Positions 19,604 through 28,816 of a DNA stretch of 64,000 bases are shown piece after piece. The stretch comes from Nematocida ironsii. Lineage: Eukaryota > Microsporidia. Numbering within the stretch: the first letter of the stretch is position 1; each line of letters starts with the position of its first letter. The notes under the pieces are model-generated. The model was given only the letters and a program-made list of their open reading frames with translations. It made no database searches and had not been told where the DNA came from. The position numbers and the translations under genes are program-made. The stretch spans positions 48,098-112,097 of the forward strand of contig LTDK01000068.1 of assembly GCA_001642415.1 (NCBI GenBank), given 5' to 3'.

Positions 19604-20978
19604 ATTAAGATAAACTTACCTGGTATTTATCATTTCGCTAATTAGTGATACAAAACTGCTTTATTTGCCGGTATCACACTTCAGCAATAAATCTTTACTA
19701 TAACTAATAATTAATATAGCATATATGTTGTATATTCTATTTTTTAATACAAGTAGATTTACATACAATGCTTCTTTAATAGAATATTCTACTGTAGTAA
19801 TATCATGATATAAATGATTTTAAGATATCTCAGTTATATTATAGTATGTGTGTTTTTAATTAATGGACTGTTGTGTTTTTATTGTCATGGTGAATATACC
19901 ATAAGTCATTTTAAACACATAATTGGTCAATTATTAATCGAATAGAAATATACTAAAAAGCACAAATAGAAAAGAGAATAAAAGAAAATAACCCGAAAAA
20001 TGAATAAGCAGAGGAGAATAAAAATAGGGAAACAATAAATATCTTTATTAGTAACACTTTAGATATATAATTAGCATATATGAAAAGAGTATTATTTTCT
20101 TGTAATTTATCCACATTAGAGAATTATATTATAGTATGAGCTTCTAATAAACTAAGGAGAGTAATAATGTATAATATGAAAGAGCATTATCATACACTAT
20201 AAATATAAACACATATTTAATAAAAATATCAAAATACAAAGATTGTTTATATTGCAAAATTATATTTTATGGGATAACAAAAGTAAAGAAACCTGCAACT
20301 ATTTATAAATAACCAGAAATATATTTGAGATATAAACAGATAGGGGTATTTATTAGAATTAATGACTAGTAAACATTAAAATTTATTAAATTTACAATTT
20401 ATATTTATATACTACTTTTACTATATGTAAGGCATAAATAATATTTTATTTTAATAAATCATGCTTATATTACACTATATATAATTTATTTGACATTGTT
20501 TTTACCCATTTTCACGTGATTTTTTAGAATTGGTTGTTTCTACACTTTAAGCATCTATTTAATTATCATCTTACATCTATGCCTTTAAATTCTAAGTTGG
20601 TTCATTTAATTCGATGCCCTACCAATTTAAATCAATTCATAGAGTATAATTTAATATTTATCCTAATTTTTGAGTTTTGTCATCTATATATAAGGTTTTA
20701 TACCACTAAGTATACAATTGATTTAACATATTCATGTTATTATTAATATAAAATGTGAGCTAGCCATGATTTATTAAAATTAAAATATTATTTATGCCTT
20801 ACATTCTATAATATTCCGTACATGTTATTACTAGTATTAGCATACAATAAAATGAAATAGCTTAAAAATATAATTATTATGGATCAAAAAAGAAATATTT
20901 TAGACTAAATATTTGCACTATTTCGGGGCATTTTAGGAAATATGGCGGTTTATATAGTAAAATTTAATTTAATATAAC
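19604..20978. other. AT-rich spacer holding a MITE-like element
   Basis: A 1.4-kb spacer. Its one clear structure is the inverted-repeat element at 20427-20802, listed separately. Motif variants lie at about 19989-20000 and 20918-20930. The rest is AT-rich sequence without a credible frame. Confidence 0.6.
20427..20802. mobile_element. MITE-like element with 38-bp terminal inverted repeats
   Basis: The left end (20427-20464) starts GTAAGGCATAAATAATATTT and runs on to ATCATG. The right end (20765-20802) is its reverse complement with about one inserted base. The 300-bp interior is AT-rich; its only frame (20534-20746, 70 codons) has no recognisable domain. A short non-coding element with long terminal inverted repeats fits a MITE. 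No clear target duplication is visible. Single related arms occur at about 50233-50273, 53932-53960, 57407-57430 and, reversed, 62236-62274. It may instead be two inverted copies of a shorter repeat. Confidence 0.5.
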
Positions 20979-22352
20979 ATGCAGGTGCCAAGTAATAAAA
21001 TAATAGACATAGAGATGTATAAAAGCAAATTTGAAACCCCATGTGAAAAGGCACAGTACTTGAGATTTGCAGATATAAAAAGTCTAAGTGAAATAGACTC
21101 TTTAGCCGACGCAGAATACGATGAGAGAAGGGAGAAAAAATTGCCCAAAACAAAGGGGGGTATTGAAATACAATTAAATATAAAGAGAGTGAAGGTGAAT
21201 ATACTTCTACTCAAAGATATTCTCCAGCAGCTTGGAGAAGACGATATGGGGTGTAATGAAAGAATTCAGGCCATGCAGATGATGTTGTCAAATAGCATAG
21301 ACATTATTATGCCTGAAAAAGTGTGGTTTTCTGAAAAGAAAGAATCCAAAATAATAAAGCACATTATACAGTGTGAGTTTGATCAGTTTATTTCTAAAGA
21401 GCTGTCTAGGCTAAAAGCACTAGATGAAGATTTACCCGTTGAGTTTGATAGAAATACCCCAAGTCTAAATAGCATATTTCAAATGGCACTTAAGGAAATA
21501 GTAGAAAAGGGTGTAGAGGAAAGATTTAATGAAAAAATAAACACGTGGTATAATAGAATAAATCTATGTTCAACAATATCAAAAAGTGAATACTTAAGAT
21601 ACTATTCAAAAATATGCAGTGAAAATTACTTCAGAAATAGACATTTATGCCGGGGGCTTTGGCTTGATCTTAAAGCACTTGTAGAGAGTGCTAGAACACA
21701 AACTTATTTTAGAGTTAAAAAGTCTGCTTCAAAATATCCCAAAATGGATCTATTTGCACAAGATAAAAAGGGTGAGTGTAATATTGATAGTGCGCTAAGT
21801 ATTCTAATAAGAAAGAAAAAGTATGCATTTCATAAAAAGCACGGCTTCTTATACGCCCAAAAGATGGGCAGTCTTTCAAAAAAAGAAAAAACTCTTTTAC
21901 TTTCTCTATACTACCAGTGGCATAACGTGAGCAATTTCTTCTCAAAGCTTCACGATACAATAGAGCCTCAAATATTAAACATGGAAAAGCATCTTTTAAT
22001 AGAAAATAAGAACAATACGTACGACACTTCTAACACAGAGCAATATGGCGGATATGTGGAAATGTATCATACAAACATAAATTTGCTAAAGAGTTATGTG
22101 CTTGATGTGTATAATCAAGCGCCATGGCGTGATTATCTAAAATATGTATCAGATAGAATTGACTCTTTCCATGGATTAATAAAAGGTCCTGTGTGTGTGA
22201 GTGGCAGTGGTAGTGGAATCTTTGGGTTCTCTAACGCCAGGTTATATACAAAAGCTTCTATTGCTAGTTTTGCTGCCGCCACGTCTTTTTTCTTTATGGA
22301 GGATAAAGCTGTAGAAGAGTTCTTTAAGTCAACAATGCATAGGCACTGTTAA
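20979..22352 (+). CDS. Hypothetical protein, 457 residues
   Basis: A long soluble protein, mostly alpha-helical and rich in charged residues, without signal peptide, metal-binding cluster or recognisable domain. The last 70 residues differ: a glycine/serine stretch ('SGSGSGIFGF') precedes an alanine-rich hydrophobic segment ('ASIASFAAATSFFF', about residues 425-438) and a charged tail. The hydrophobic segment could be a membrane helix or buried core. I cannot assign a function. Length and unbroken frame make it a confident gene. It is likely lineage-restricted, which I infer from failing to recognise it. Confidence 0.75.
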   Translation: MQVPSNKIIDIEMYKSKFETPCEKAQYLRFADIKSLSEIDSLADAEYDERREKKLPKTKGGIEIQLNIKRVKVNILLLKDILQQLGEDDMGCNERIQAMQMMLSNSIDIIMPEKVWFSEKKESKIIKHIIQCEFDQFISKELSRLKALDEDLPVEFDRNTPSLNSIFQMALKEIVEKGVEERFNEKINTWYNRINLCSTISKSEYLRYYSKICSENYFRNRHLCRGLWLDLKALVESARTQTYFRVKKSASKYPKMDLFAQDKKGECNIDSALSILIRKKKYAFHKKHGFLYAQKMGSLSKKEKTLLLSLYYQWHNVSNFFSKLHDTIEPQILNMEKHLLIENKNNTYDTSNTEQYGGYVEMYHTNINLLKSYVLDVYNQAPWRDYLKYVSDRIDSFHGLIKGPVCVSGSGSGIFGFSNARLYTKASIASFAAATSFFFMEDKAVEEFFKSTMHRHC

Positions 22353-22727
22353 GATAACTTTTATCCATTAAAAACTATTAAGACAGTAGGCTTTGCCTAT
22401 TTACTAGCATTAACATAGAGTGTGCAATCATAGAAATATGGTGCAAAATAAAATATTATGTTTCGGGTTATGTCGGGTTATATTTTTACTATTATAATTA
22501 TACTATAGCTAGAAAAGCATAAATGACAGATAACAAACAGAGTATAAAATCATAAATAAATAAAGATGTTCAAGTATATAATAAGATTGGATCTTATTTT
22601 AGTTGATTTTAAATAGCAACGCGGAATTGCAGTTTCAATTTTGCGTGTAATTATGAAACATTAGACAAAAACAACAAACAATCTGAAACCAAGCAATATC
22701 TTATAGCTGGGAGAAATATTTATAAAT
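22353..22727. promoter_or_regulatory. Spacer with a tandem pair of the recurring motif
   Basis: A 375-bp spacer upstream of the RAB11-like gene. At 22461-22481 two direct copies of the CGGGTTAT core lie back to back, about 265 bp before the ATG. This suggests a protein-binding site; the role is not shown by the sequence. Confidence 0.4.
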
Positions 22728-23348
22728 ATGCGCAGAGAAGAGCAAGAGTACGAGTATTTATATAAGATAGTTCTTATTGGAGATAGCAGCGTGGGAAAGA
22801 CCAATCTTTTAGAAAGGCTGGCGCACAACAGATTTAACACAAACACAAAGTCAACTATTGGTGTAGAATTTGACACAAAGTGCTTTGTCGTGAATGGAAA
22901 AAAGATAAAGGCGCAGATATGGGACACTGCAGGACAGGAAAGATACAGAGCAATCACATCGGCATATTACAGAGGGGCTGTGGGCGCCATTGTGGTGTAT
23001 GATATAACCCGAAAGGAGTCTTTTGACAATGCAAGAACTGAGTGGATAAAACAGCTGAAAGATAACTCAGAAAGCGGCCTAGTGATTTCCTTGGTAGGAA
23101 ACAAAACAGACTTAGAAGAGAAAAGGCAGGTCTCACAGCAGGAGGCAAGAGAGGCCGCCCAGATAGGAGATTATTTGCTTACAGAAACATCTGCTCTTTC
23201 TGATGTGAATGTTCAGGAGGCGTTTGAAGCCCTTATAAAGAAAATCTACCAAACTCGCACAGCAGAGAGAAATAACGGGCCCAAGCCCAGCATTATAAAT
23301 CTAGAAGACGATTCTTCAATGAAAGCCTCTAGCAGTTGGTGCTGCTAA
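22728..23348 (+). CDS. Rab GTPase of the RAB11/YPT31 group
   Basis: A 206-residue small GTPase. The P-loop is Gly-Asp-Ser-Ser-Val-Gly-Lys-Thr at 18-25, switch I contains 'KSTIGVEF', switch II 'WDTAGQERYRAITSAYYRGAVGA' (from W65), then 'GNKTDL' and 'TSAL'. It ends in Cys-Cys for double geranylgeranylation. The 'KAQIWDTAGQERYRAITSAYYRG' form and the N-terminal 'YEYLYKIVLIGDS' place it with RAB11/YPT31, which drives traffic from late Golgi and recycling endosomes to the surface. In a spore-forming parasite this route also serves secretion. It is followed 12 bp later by the next gene on the same strand. Confidence 0.93.
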   Translation: MRREEQEYEYLYKIVLIGDSSVGKTNLLERLAHNRFNTNTKSTIGVEFDTKCFVVNGKKIKAQIWDTAGQERYRAITSAYYRGAVGAIVVYDITRKESFDNARTEWIKQLKDNSESGLVISLVGNKTDLEEKRQVSQQEAREAAQIGDYLLTETSALSDVNVQEAFEALIKKIYQTRTAERNNGPKPSIINLEDDSSMKASSSWCC

Positions 23349-23360
23349 TTTTTTATTCAC

Positions 23361-23834
23361 ATGGGAACATCCAGCAGAAAAGACGCGGTGTGCGCACGAA
23401 GGATGTCAGTAGGCTCAGTGGATAGTCAATCCCAAGAAATATCAAACATGCTAGCATACTTTACAGAGCGCCCTGCATTAGTTGAAGAGATGCGCGAAGA
23501 CCTGCAGAAAATTATAGAGGATCCAGCAATACAGAAAATAAACAGAAGACACTCCGACCAGTTTCGTACAATAGAAACCAACAGGCTCTCGCAGGAAATG
23601 GATAAAAACAGAAAACTGCGGCTTATCCACAAATTTGAGAAAGAAAACAAAAATATATCAGATGTAACAGACCAGTGGAGAGAAGTGCTTCTTACTGCAT
23701 TTGAAGATCTTGCCAAATATACACATGCACCGCGCACTGATCTATATAAAGCTTTCCATTTTAAAGCAATACATGTAGATAAGGAGGAGGTTGGTATATA
23801 CAGCGACTACGAATCAGAAACAGAAAATGAATAA
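23361..23834 (+). CDS. Hypothetical protein downstream of the Rab gene
   Basis: A 157-residue soluble protein starting 12 bp after the Rab stop. It is helical and highly charged through residues 35-110, with a conserved-looking 'WREVLLTAFEDLA' helix and an acidic C-terminal tail. The C-terminal part faintly resembles Sfr1/Mei5-type recombination mediators, but too weakly to name. There is no signal peptide, cysteine cluster or membrane helix. The tight spacing suggests overlapping transcripts with the Rab gene, as is common in compact microsporidian genomes. Confidence 0.65.
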   Translation: MGTSSRKDAVCARRMSVGSVDSQSQEISNMLAYFTERPALVEEMREDLQKIIEDPAIQKINRRHSDQFRTIETNRLSQEMDKNRKLRLIHKFEKENKNISDVTDQWREVLLTAFEDLAKYTHAPRTDLYKAFHFKAIHVDKEEVGIYSDYESETENE

Positions 23835-24498
23835 GATATAAGTCAAAACATCTCTAGAGTGTTCTTAGGTTAAATAAATATGCATGCAGAATTATTTTAC
23901 ATTAGAAATACAGAATTATTTTAAAAATTTCTAAATGAGTACACAAATTTCTCTTTTTTCAAATACATCATAAATAATCCGAAATGGTTAAGTTTAAACT
24001 ATGCTAATTATTTTATTTTTATTATTTACGTATTTATTAGCAGTACATTGGTTCATTAGTTATATAAATCTAGGCTAAAGAATCTAATTTTAAATTTAAT
24101 TCATTTGTATAGGGCGTGTAGGCTATTAAATAGAATTTCAACCATTTAAATTATAAAAAAACCTTGTACTGAGAATTAAAATTATATTAATATGTGTAAT
24201 TTATGAATATATTGCAGATAGCCGAGCGGCTTGCAGTTGGAGCATTTGATGGATATGCTGTGTACCTTACATAGCATTCCTCTGCTCATTATTTCAGCGA
24301 ATACTTAAATTTATGGCTATATAAGACATAAGAGAGTTTTATAACAATTGCAGTAGTACGTGTAGTATAATAGCACACCATTGGGTCAATTTTGTTTCTT
24401 TCAAACAAGACAGATATGCTTTAATTAAAATACAGAATACCTTGTGCGACTTCCCGGATAATTCCATATGATATGTGATTTGCGCATGCGCTGTCTGT
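23835..24498. other. AT-rich spacer with a short GC-richer island
   Basis: A 664-bp spacer between convergent genes. A GC-richer patch near 24215-24270 contains a good tRNA box A-like string and an AGCCG/CGGCT hairpin, but no box B or cloverleaf could be found, so it is not called as a tRNA. Confidence 0.5.
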
Positions 24499-25314
24499 TT
24501 ATAGCTCAATTTTTTCGAGATCAATGTTTTCTGATTCTTCCAGCAGAGATGGCTTTGGAATAAGAAATAGTTCATGTGTTTGCAAAAAAAGAAGGAATGC
24601 CCTAATTCCCTCACCAATGTATTCCATGTGCTCTCTGCTCAAATTTAGCGTAGAATGAATTCTTCTTAAAATAAGAAGCATTCTGAGTATATGTGTAAGC
24701 CCGTATGTTTGCAATATTTTTGTTGTTTTCGGGTATAAATATTCTTCATAGAATGCTCTTTCTTCTTTATACAAAATACATGTATGCACACAGTACAAGA
24801 AGATTTCTTTAAACCCCTTTACTACCTCCTTTATTTCCTCTACACACTGCTGCTTGGCGCTTATTTGGGCATCGTAAAACATTGAAAATATTTCATCTGC
24901 AGACAGAGAAACTGCAGGCGGCTCTTTATACATAGCCATTGATTCTTTCTCCTGAATAAGAAGTTCTTGGTATGACGGCAAAAGGTCTATTCTAGGCCAA
25001 ATAATTTCAAAATCCGTCTCTTCACTTAGGAGAGACGTATCCAATAGCTCTAAGGCAGACAATGATACCCACTTTATCACGCCGGTATTGGTTTTTACTT
25101 TGTAAATAGTGATGATATTAGAGGATTCTGTCTCTTTTTCTTTCTTTTCCAATATTACACCAGCCTCTTTTTCTGTGCCTCTGACAATTAGAACTTTCTT
25201 TCCTTCTGTTAATACTGTTTTTGCAGTCTTTTCATTAAGCATATAAATTAAAAATTTTACTCTTTTTGCGCTGGTCATTATCAGAAATTTATTTTTTGGA
25301 TTATATCCATTCAA
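24499..25314 (-). CDS. MRG-domain chromatin protein (EAF3/MRG15 type)
   Basis: A 271-residue protein. Residues about 100-250 form an MRG domain: 'IWPRIDLLPSYQELL' at its start, the 'ILYKEERAFYEEYL' helix, and 'YGLTHILRMLLIL' corresponding to the 'YGAPHLLRLF' helix of MRG15/Eaf3. Residues about 37-92 look like a reduced chromo-barrel ('GKKVLIVRGTEKEAGVIL' and a 'KWVSLSALELL' strand). Eaf3/MRG15 reads H3K36 methylation for NuA4 and Rpd3S. Here the usual chromo-barrel aromatic cage is not obvious. Internal ATGs at 25278 and 25242 are alternatives; 25242 gives the N-terminus most like Eaf3. Confidence 0.8.
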   Translation of the reverse strand: MNGYNPKNKFLIMTSAKRVKFLIYMLNEKTAKTVLTEGKKVLIVRGTEKEAGVILEKKEKETESSNIITIYKVKTNTGVIKWVSLSALELLDTSLLSEETDFEIIWPRIDLLPSYQELLIQEKESMAMYKEPPAVSLSADEIFSMFYDAQISAKQQCVEEIKEVVKGFKEIFLYCVHTCILYKEERAFYEEYLYPKTTKILQTYGLTHILRMLLILRRIHSTLNLSREHMEYIGEGIRAFLLFLQTHELFLIPKPSLLEESENIDLEKIEL

Positions 25315-26506
25315 ACTAGTATTTGTTTATAGATGCCACTTTCTGCACATTTCATTAATTTTAAATTGCTTCTAGTAAATATTTTATGCATTTCGGGTTA
25401 TGTAATTGGCATATTAAATAGTATAATTGATGTGGTATATACAGAAGTGAAATCTACTATTTAAATGGTTTATTTCTGTAGTATCAAAAATATAGACAAA
25501 CGACACAATAAAGTAAAAGTTCATGTAGAGGTAAGCTTATTTTTAATACTACGTCCAAGTGCATGTATATAAATACATATATAAAAATATTTTAGACATG
25601 CAGTAGGATAGAATATTTGTCGTAATACGTAATATAAGCATAATTTTCAAATAGTATAACTGCTTATCATTTACATAATGTAGAATAAAAATGTGATAAA
25701 AATACTACTTACATAAATGCTTTTAAAAACTGCGTGCTGATTTTAGATATTTATACCAGAAAAGTAAACAAAAAGATTATATTGAAGTGTCAAAAAATGA
25801 GTGGCGGCTTTTAAGATTGCAGGTCATCTATATAAAGGTGGCGCGAATTAAATAAATAATAAGTTTTTAGATGTCTAATCGTTCGATAAATAGACAGTTT
25901 GTATATCAAAATGTCTTAATTACAGCAAAATGAGAATAATTTTGTTTAGTGGAGCATCAAATAAATTAAATCACAAAATATTTAAATAGATTGTGCGCAA
26001 AAGATAAGAAGAAACAATGCGGCGCCAATGGTCGGTCAAGTATCAGTAATGAGAAGTAATGCTGCACATGATGCTATAATGATCATAATGTACCATAATT
26101 CCCATAATAAAGAGCACTTTCATATACCATTTATATTTCTACCACAAACTATTTTATTTTGGCTAGTATGTTATCTTCATTGAAGCATGGAAAAAATATA
26201 CAGTAAGTGAACCAAGCAATAACATAAAGAGAGAATTTAGAATAGTAGTGCTAGAATATGCATTGTTTAGACAATTAATAGTTAAGGGGTATTTGTTTTA
26301 AAAACCAATTAGATTTGTGCATTTAAATATATAGTAGGAGAATAACAATTATTGGTTTTCTCATAAGAGAATTGACTTGTTAAATTAGTTGTTAATATTT
26401 ATTGATTGATGAGAGTAATTTTTGGATGTTGATTGGTTGCGTTTAATATCTATCTTATTGGTTCTATTAATATTTAATATAAATACTGAATTTTTAAAAA
26501 ATAATT
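25315..26506. other. AT-rich spacer with a promoter-like patch
   Basis: About 1.2 kb between divergent genes. A perfect copy of the recurring motif lies at 25390-25401. Near 25790-25850 a GC-richer patch holds a TATA-like CTATATAAAG, followed by AATAAATAA, without a following frame; this resembles the LTR-like promoters further right. Just upstream of the ABCG gene the sequence is pure AT. Confidence 0.5.
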
Positions 26507-28816
26507 ATGAATAATCAAGATATAGAAGAAGCAAATATACAAATGAACAAAGAAACTATACAAAAAAAAGATGAAGATATTGCAAATGCGGCTACTGGAT
26601 TAGAAAACCCAGATAAGCTTCTGTTTAAGATGGAAAAATTTCAGAGAGTTACTTCTAAAGGTGTACCGCTGCTTAAAAATGTTTCTCTTTCTCTGCCAGA
26701 AGGAAAGCTTATAGCTCTTTTGGGGCTGAGTGGAGACGGAAAGACAACTTTAATGGACAGCATATCCGGTATGTGCACACCATCACACACAACATATGGA
26801 AAAGTTTATGTTAAAAACAAGAGCGGAAATCTTGTTGAAAGAGACGCTGAGAGCTGGTTTAATCGGGTGAACTACACACAGCAAAGCATGGTTTCATACA
26901 AAAAGATTTCTTTATATAATATATTATGCTCAATTGCCACTTGCTATGGAAAGAAGAAACAGGAGGTGGATGACTACTTGGCTCTTCTTAGACTATCAAA
27001 AGTAAAAAATGTACTGTTTGAAAAGCTTTCTGGAGGAGAGCAGAGAAGATCTATGGTGATAGCGGGGCTTTTAGCAAACAAAGAATTAAACATATGGGAT
27101 GAGCCGCTTACTGGGCTAGACTCAGAAGTAGCAAGAGTCATTATTTCTAGCATGCAAAAGACAAAAACTACAGACTTAGTCACAGTCCACCAAGTCTCAG
27201 AAGATCTAATGAGGAGATTTGATCATGTGCTTCTTATGCACATGTCTACCATTGTGTATTCTGGGCCTAGATCCGAGATGCAAAGCTATTTCGCTGAAAA
27301 GGGAATAGAGTTTCCAAGTGACATGTTCTATATAAACTATCTTATGAAATTATGTGCAGGAAATAGTGATGACCATATTGATATAAAAAATATCGAAATA
27401 TTTAACAACTTAGCAAATGAGATCATACACGGCTCTCCTGGACCAGTTGCATCAAAGAATATTGGACTGCTTAAGACGCAGGCAAAAGTGTCTTTACCCA
27501 GAGTTTTACAGATACTCTATAGATCATTATTTATAGACAGACTTTTTAGAGGAAGCTCTATTATTGGGAATGTATTAACTTGTATTGCAGTAGGAACTTT
27601 TTCATTTTTGAGTTATTATATTATATTTCGTCATATGTATAGCAACGAATATAAATTAACTCCGTACTTTAAGTATAGCGAAGATAGCTGGGCAATGTAT
27701 TTAGCAAACATGCTAAATCTAGTCAAAAACAAATTAGCTTCTGAAAATACAACAGACACTACGTTTATAGAACAAGTCACTGCATTGCAGAAACTATCTG
27801 CAAATATTGAATGGGTATCTTTTATTACTTTAATATTTGATATTGTTATAGCATGTAGTTCTATTTGTTGTTTTTTACTGATGTCAAGCACGTTTTTGGC
27901 GCTAGACTTCTATAGGCTATGCAAAAATAATATACAAGGAAAACAGTTTACTGTTGGTGATTTTATGTGTGCACTGAGCATTGACACTCTTTTGCGAAAA
28001 TCACTTATATTCTTTGTAATGCTAATAGTATTTCTTATAATTTTAACTGGAATTATTGATCCTATTATACTCAGCAGCTGTGACATTGGTTATGCTATTC
28101 CTATCGGTTTGTTTTTTTTATGTAGTATTATAATGGGACTGCATTCTATTATGCTAAACTTTGCTCCTATTCCTCTAAAGTTATTTTTCCCAGCAGGTTG
28201 TTTATATACACTTATTATACACACGGGGCCAAATTGGATAGCAAATCATATAAACAATTCTGATCCTACTAAATCGAATCGACCAAATGCAACAATTCCA
28301 TTATTTATACAAGATAACGCAAGCGCTGTTTTTAAGTTCATAGAAGATCTTGGTATATCTTCTTTTTGGAAATCCCTTTTAAAGGTGGGATTGTATATAG
28401 GTATATTATTCACCAGGCTTATGGTCGTATATAACCCTATAAACTTTTTCTCGCAGATACTATCTAAGATATGCATATATATGAACTATATACGTCTCGA
28501 TTCTACTATGCAAAAGTCTATCAATAGCACTACATTTAATAGAATCTTAGAGGAAATACAATCTTTAAATCCAGAAGGATCCAGTATCTATGATAGATCA
28601 GAACATTTATATGGTTCTATTGCTATAGAGGAGCTAAAGCTTTTCTGCTTTAGTTCTGAGCCAAATGAAGTATTTGACAAAGGAAAGTCTCTTAAAGACA
28701 TATCTGCATTGTACGTCATCTGGGCTGAAATTCGTTTCTGGCTCTTGCCCGCCGTATTAGTTGCACTAACCGGCCTTTACACATACAGACATCTTCAGCC
28801 AAAGCTAAGAAACTAA
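26507..28816 (+). CDS. ABCG-family half-transporter
   Basis: A 769-residue protein with the nucleotide-binding domain first and membrane domain second, the reverse order typical of ABCG/White. Walker A is Gly-Leu-Ser-Gly-Asp-Gly-Lys-Thr at about 72-79, the signature is Leu-Ser-Gly-Gly-Glu-Gln at 174-179, and Walker B is 'LNIWDEPLTGLDS' with Asp198 and Glu199. Membrane helices follow at about 345-375, 435-465, 498-525, 528-552, 560-580, 620-645 and near the C-terminus (about 742-762). Half-transporters act as dimers. Microsporidia have several ABCG proteins; the substrate cannot be read from sequence. The tryptophan in Walker B in place of a second aliphatic residue is unusual. Confidence 0.92.
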   Translation: MNNQDIEEANIQMNKETIQKKDEDIANAATGLENPDKLLFKMEKFQRVTSKGVPLLKNVSLSLPEGKLIALLGLSGDGKTTLMDSISGMCTPSHTTYGKVYVKNKSGNLVERDAESWFNRVNYTQQSMVSYKKISLYNILCSIATCYGKKKQEVDDYLALLRLSKVKNVLFEKLSGGEQRRSMVIAGLLANKELNIWDEPLTGLDSEVARVIISSMQKTKTTDLVTVHQVSEDLMRRFDHVLLMHMSTIVYSGPRSEMQSYFAEKGIEFPSDMFYINYLMKLCAGNSDDHIDIKNIEIFNNLANEIIHGSPGPVASKNIGLLKTQAKVSLPRVLQILYRSLFIDRLFRGSSIIGNVLTCIAVGTFSFLSYYIIFRHMYSNEYKLTPYFKYSEDSWAMYLANMLNLVKNKLASENTTDTTFIEQVTALQKLSANIEWVSFITLIFDIVIACSSICCFLLMSSTFLALDFYRLCKNNIQGKQFTVGDFMCALSIDTLLRKSLIFFVMLIVFLIILTGIIDPIILSSCDIGYAIPIGLFFLCSIIMGLHSIMLNFAPIPLKLFFPAGCLYTLIIHTGPNWIANHINNSDPTKSNRPNATIPLFIQDNASAVFKFIEDLGISSFWKSLLKVGLYIGILFTRLMVVYNPINFFSQILSKICIYMNYIRLDSTMQKSINSTTFNRILEEIQSLNPEGSSIYDRSEHLYGSIAIEELKLFCFSSEPNEVFDKGKSLKDISALYVIWAEIRFWLLPAVLVALTGLYTYRHLQPKLRN

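Noticed and set aside
20534..20746. 70-codon frame inside the MITE-like element
   Set aside because: Low-complexity hydrophobic sequence and no transposase motif.
24215..24270. tRNA-like box A with an AGCCG/CGGCT hairpin
   Set aside because: No GTTCGA-type box B, no closing acceptor stem and no anticodon arm of normal geometry.
24479..24491. Palindrome TGCGCATGCGC
   Set aside because: Short, single, and close to the end of the MRG gene; no second copy noticed.
25855..25900. GTTCGATAAA string considered as a tRNA T-arm
   Set aside because: Flanking bases cannot form the T stem and no box A precedes it at the right distance.
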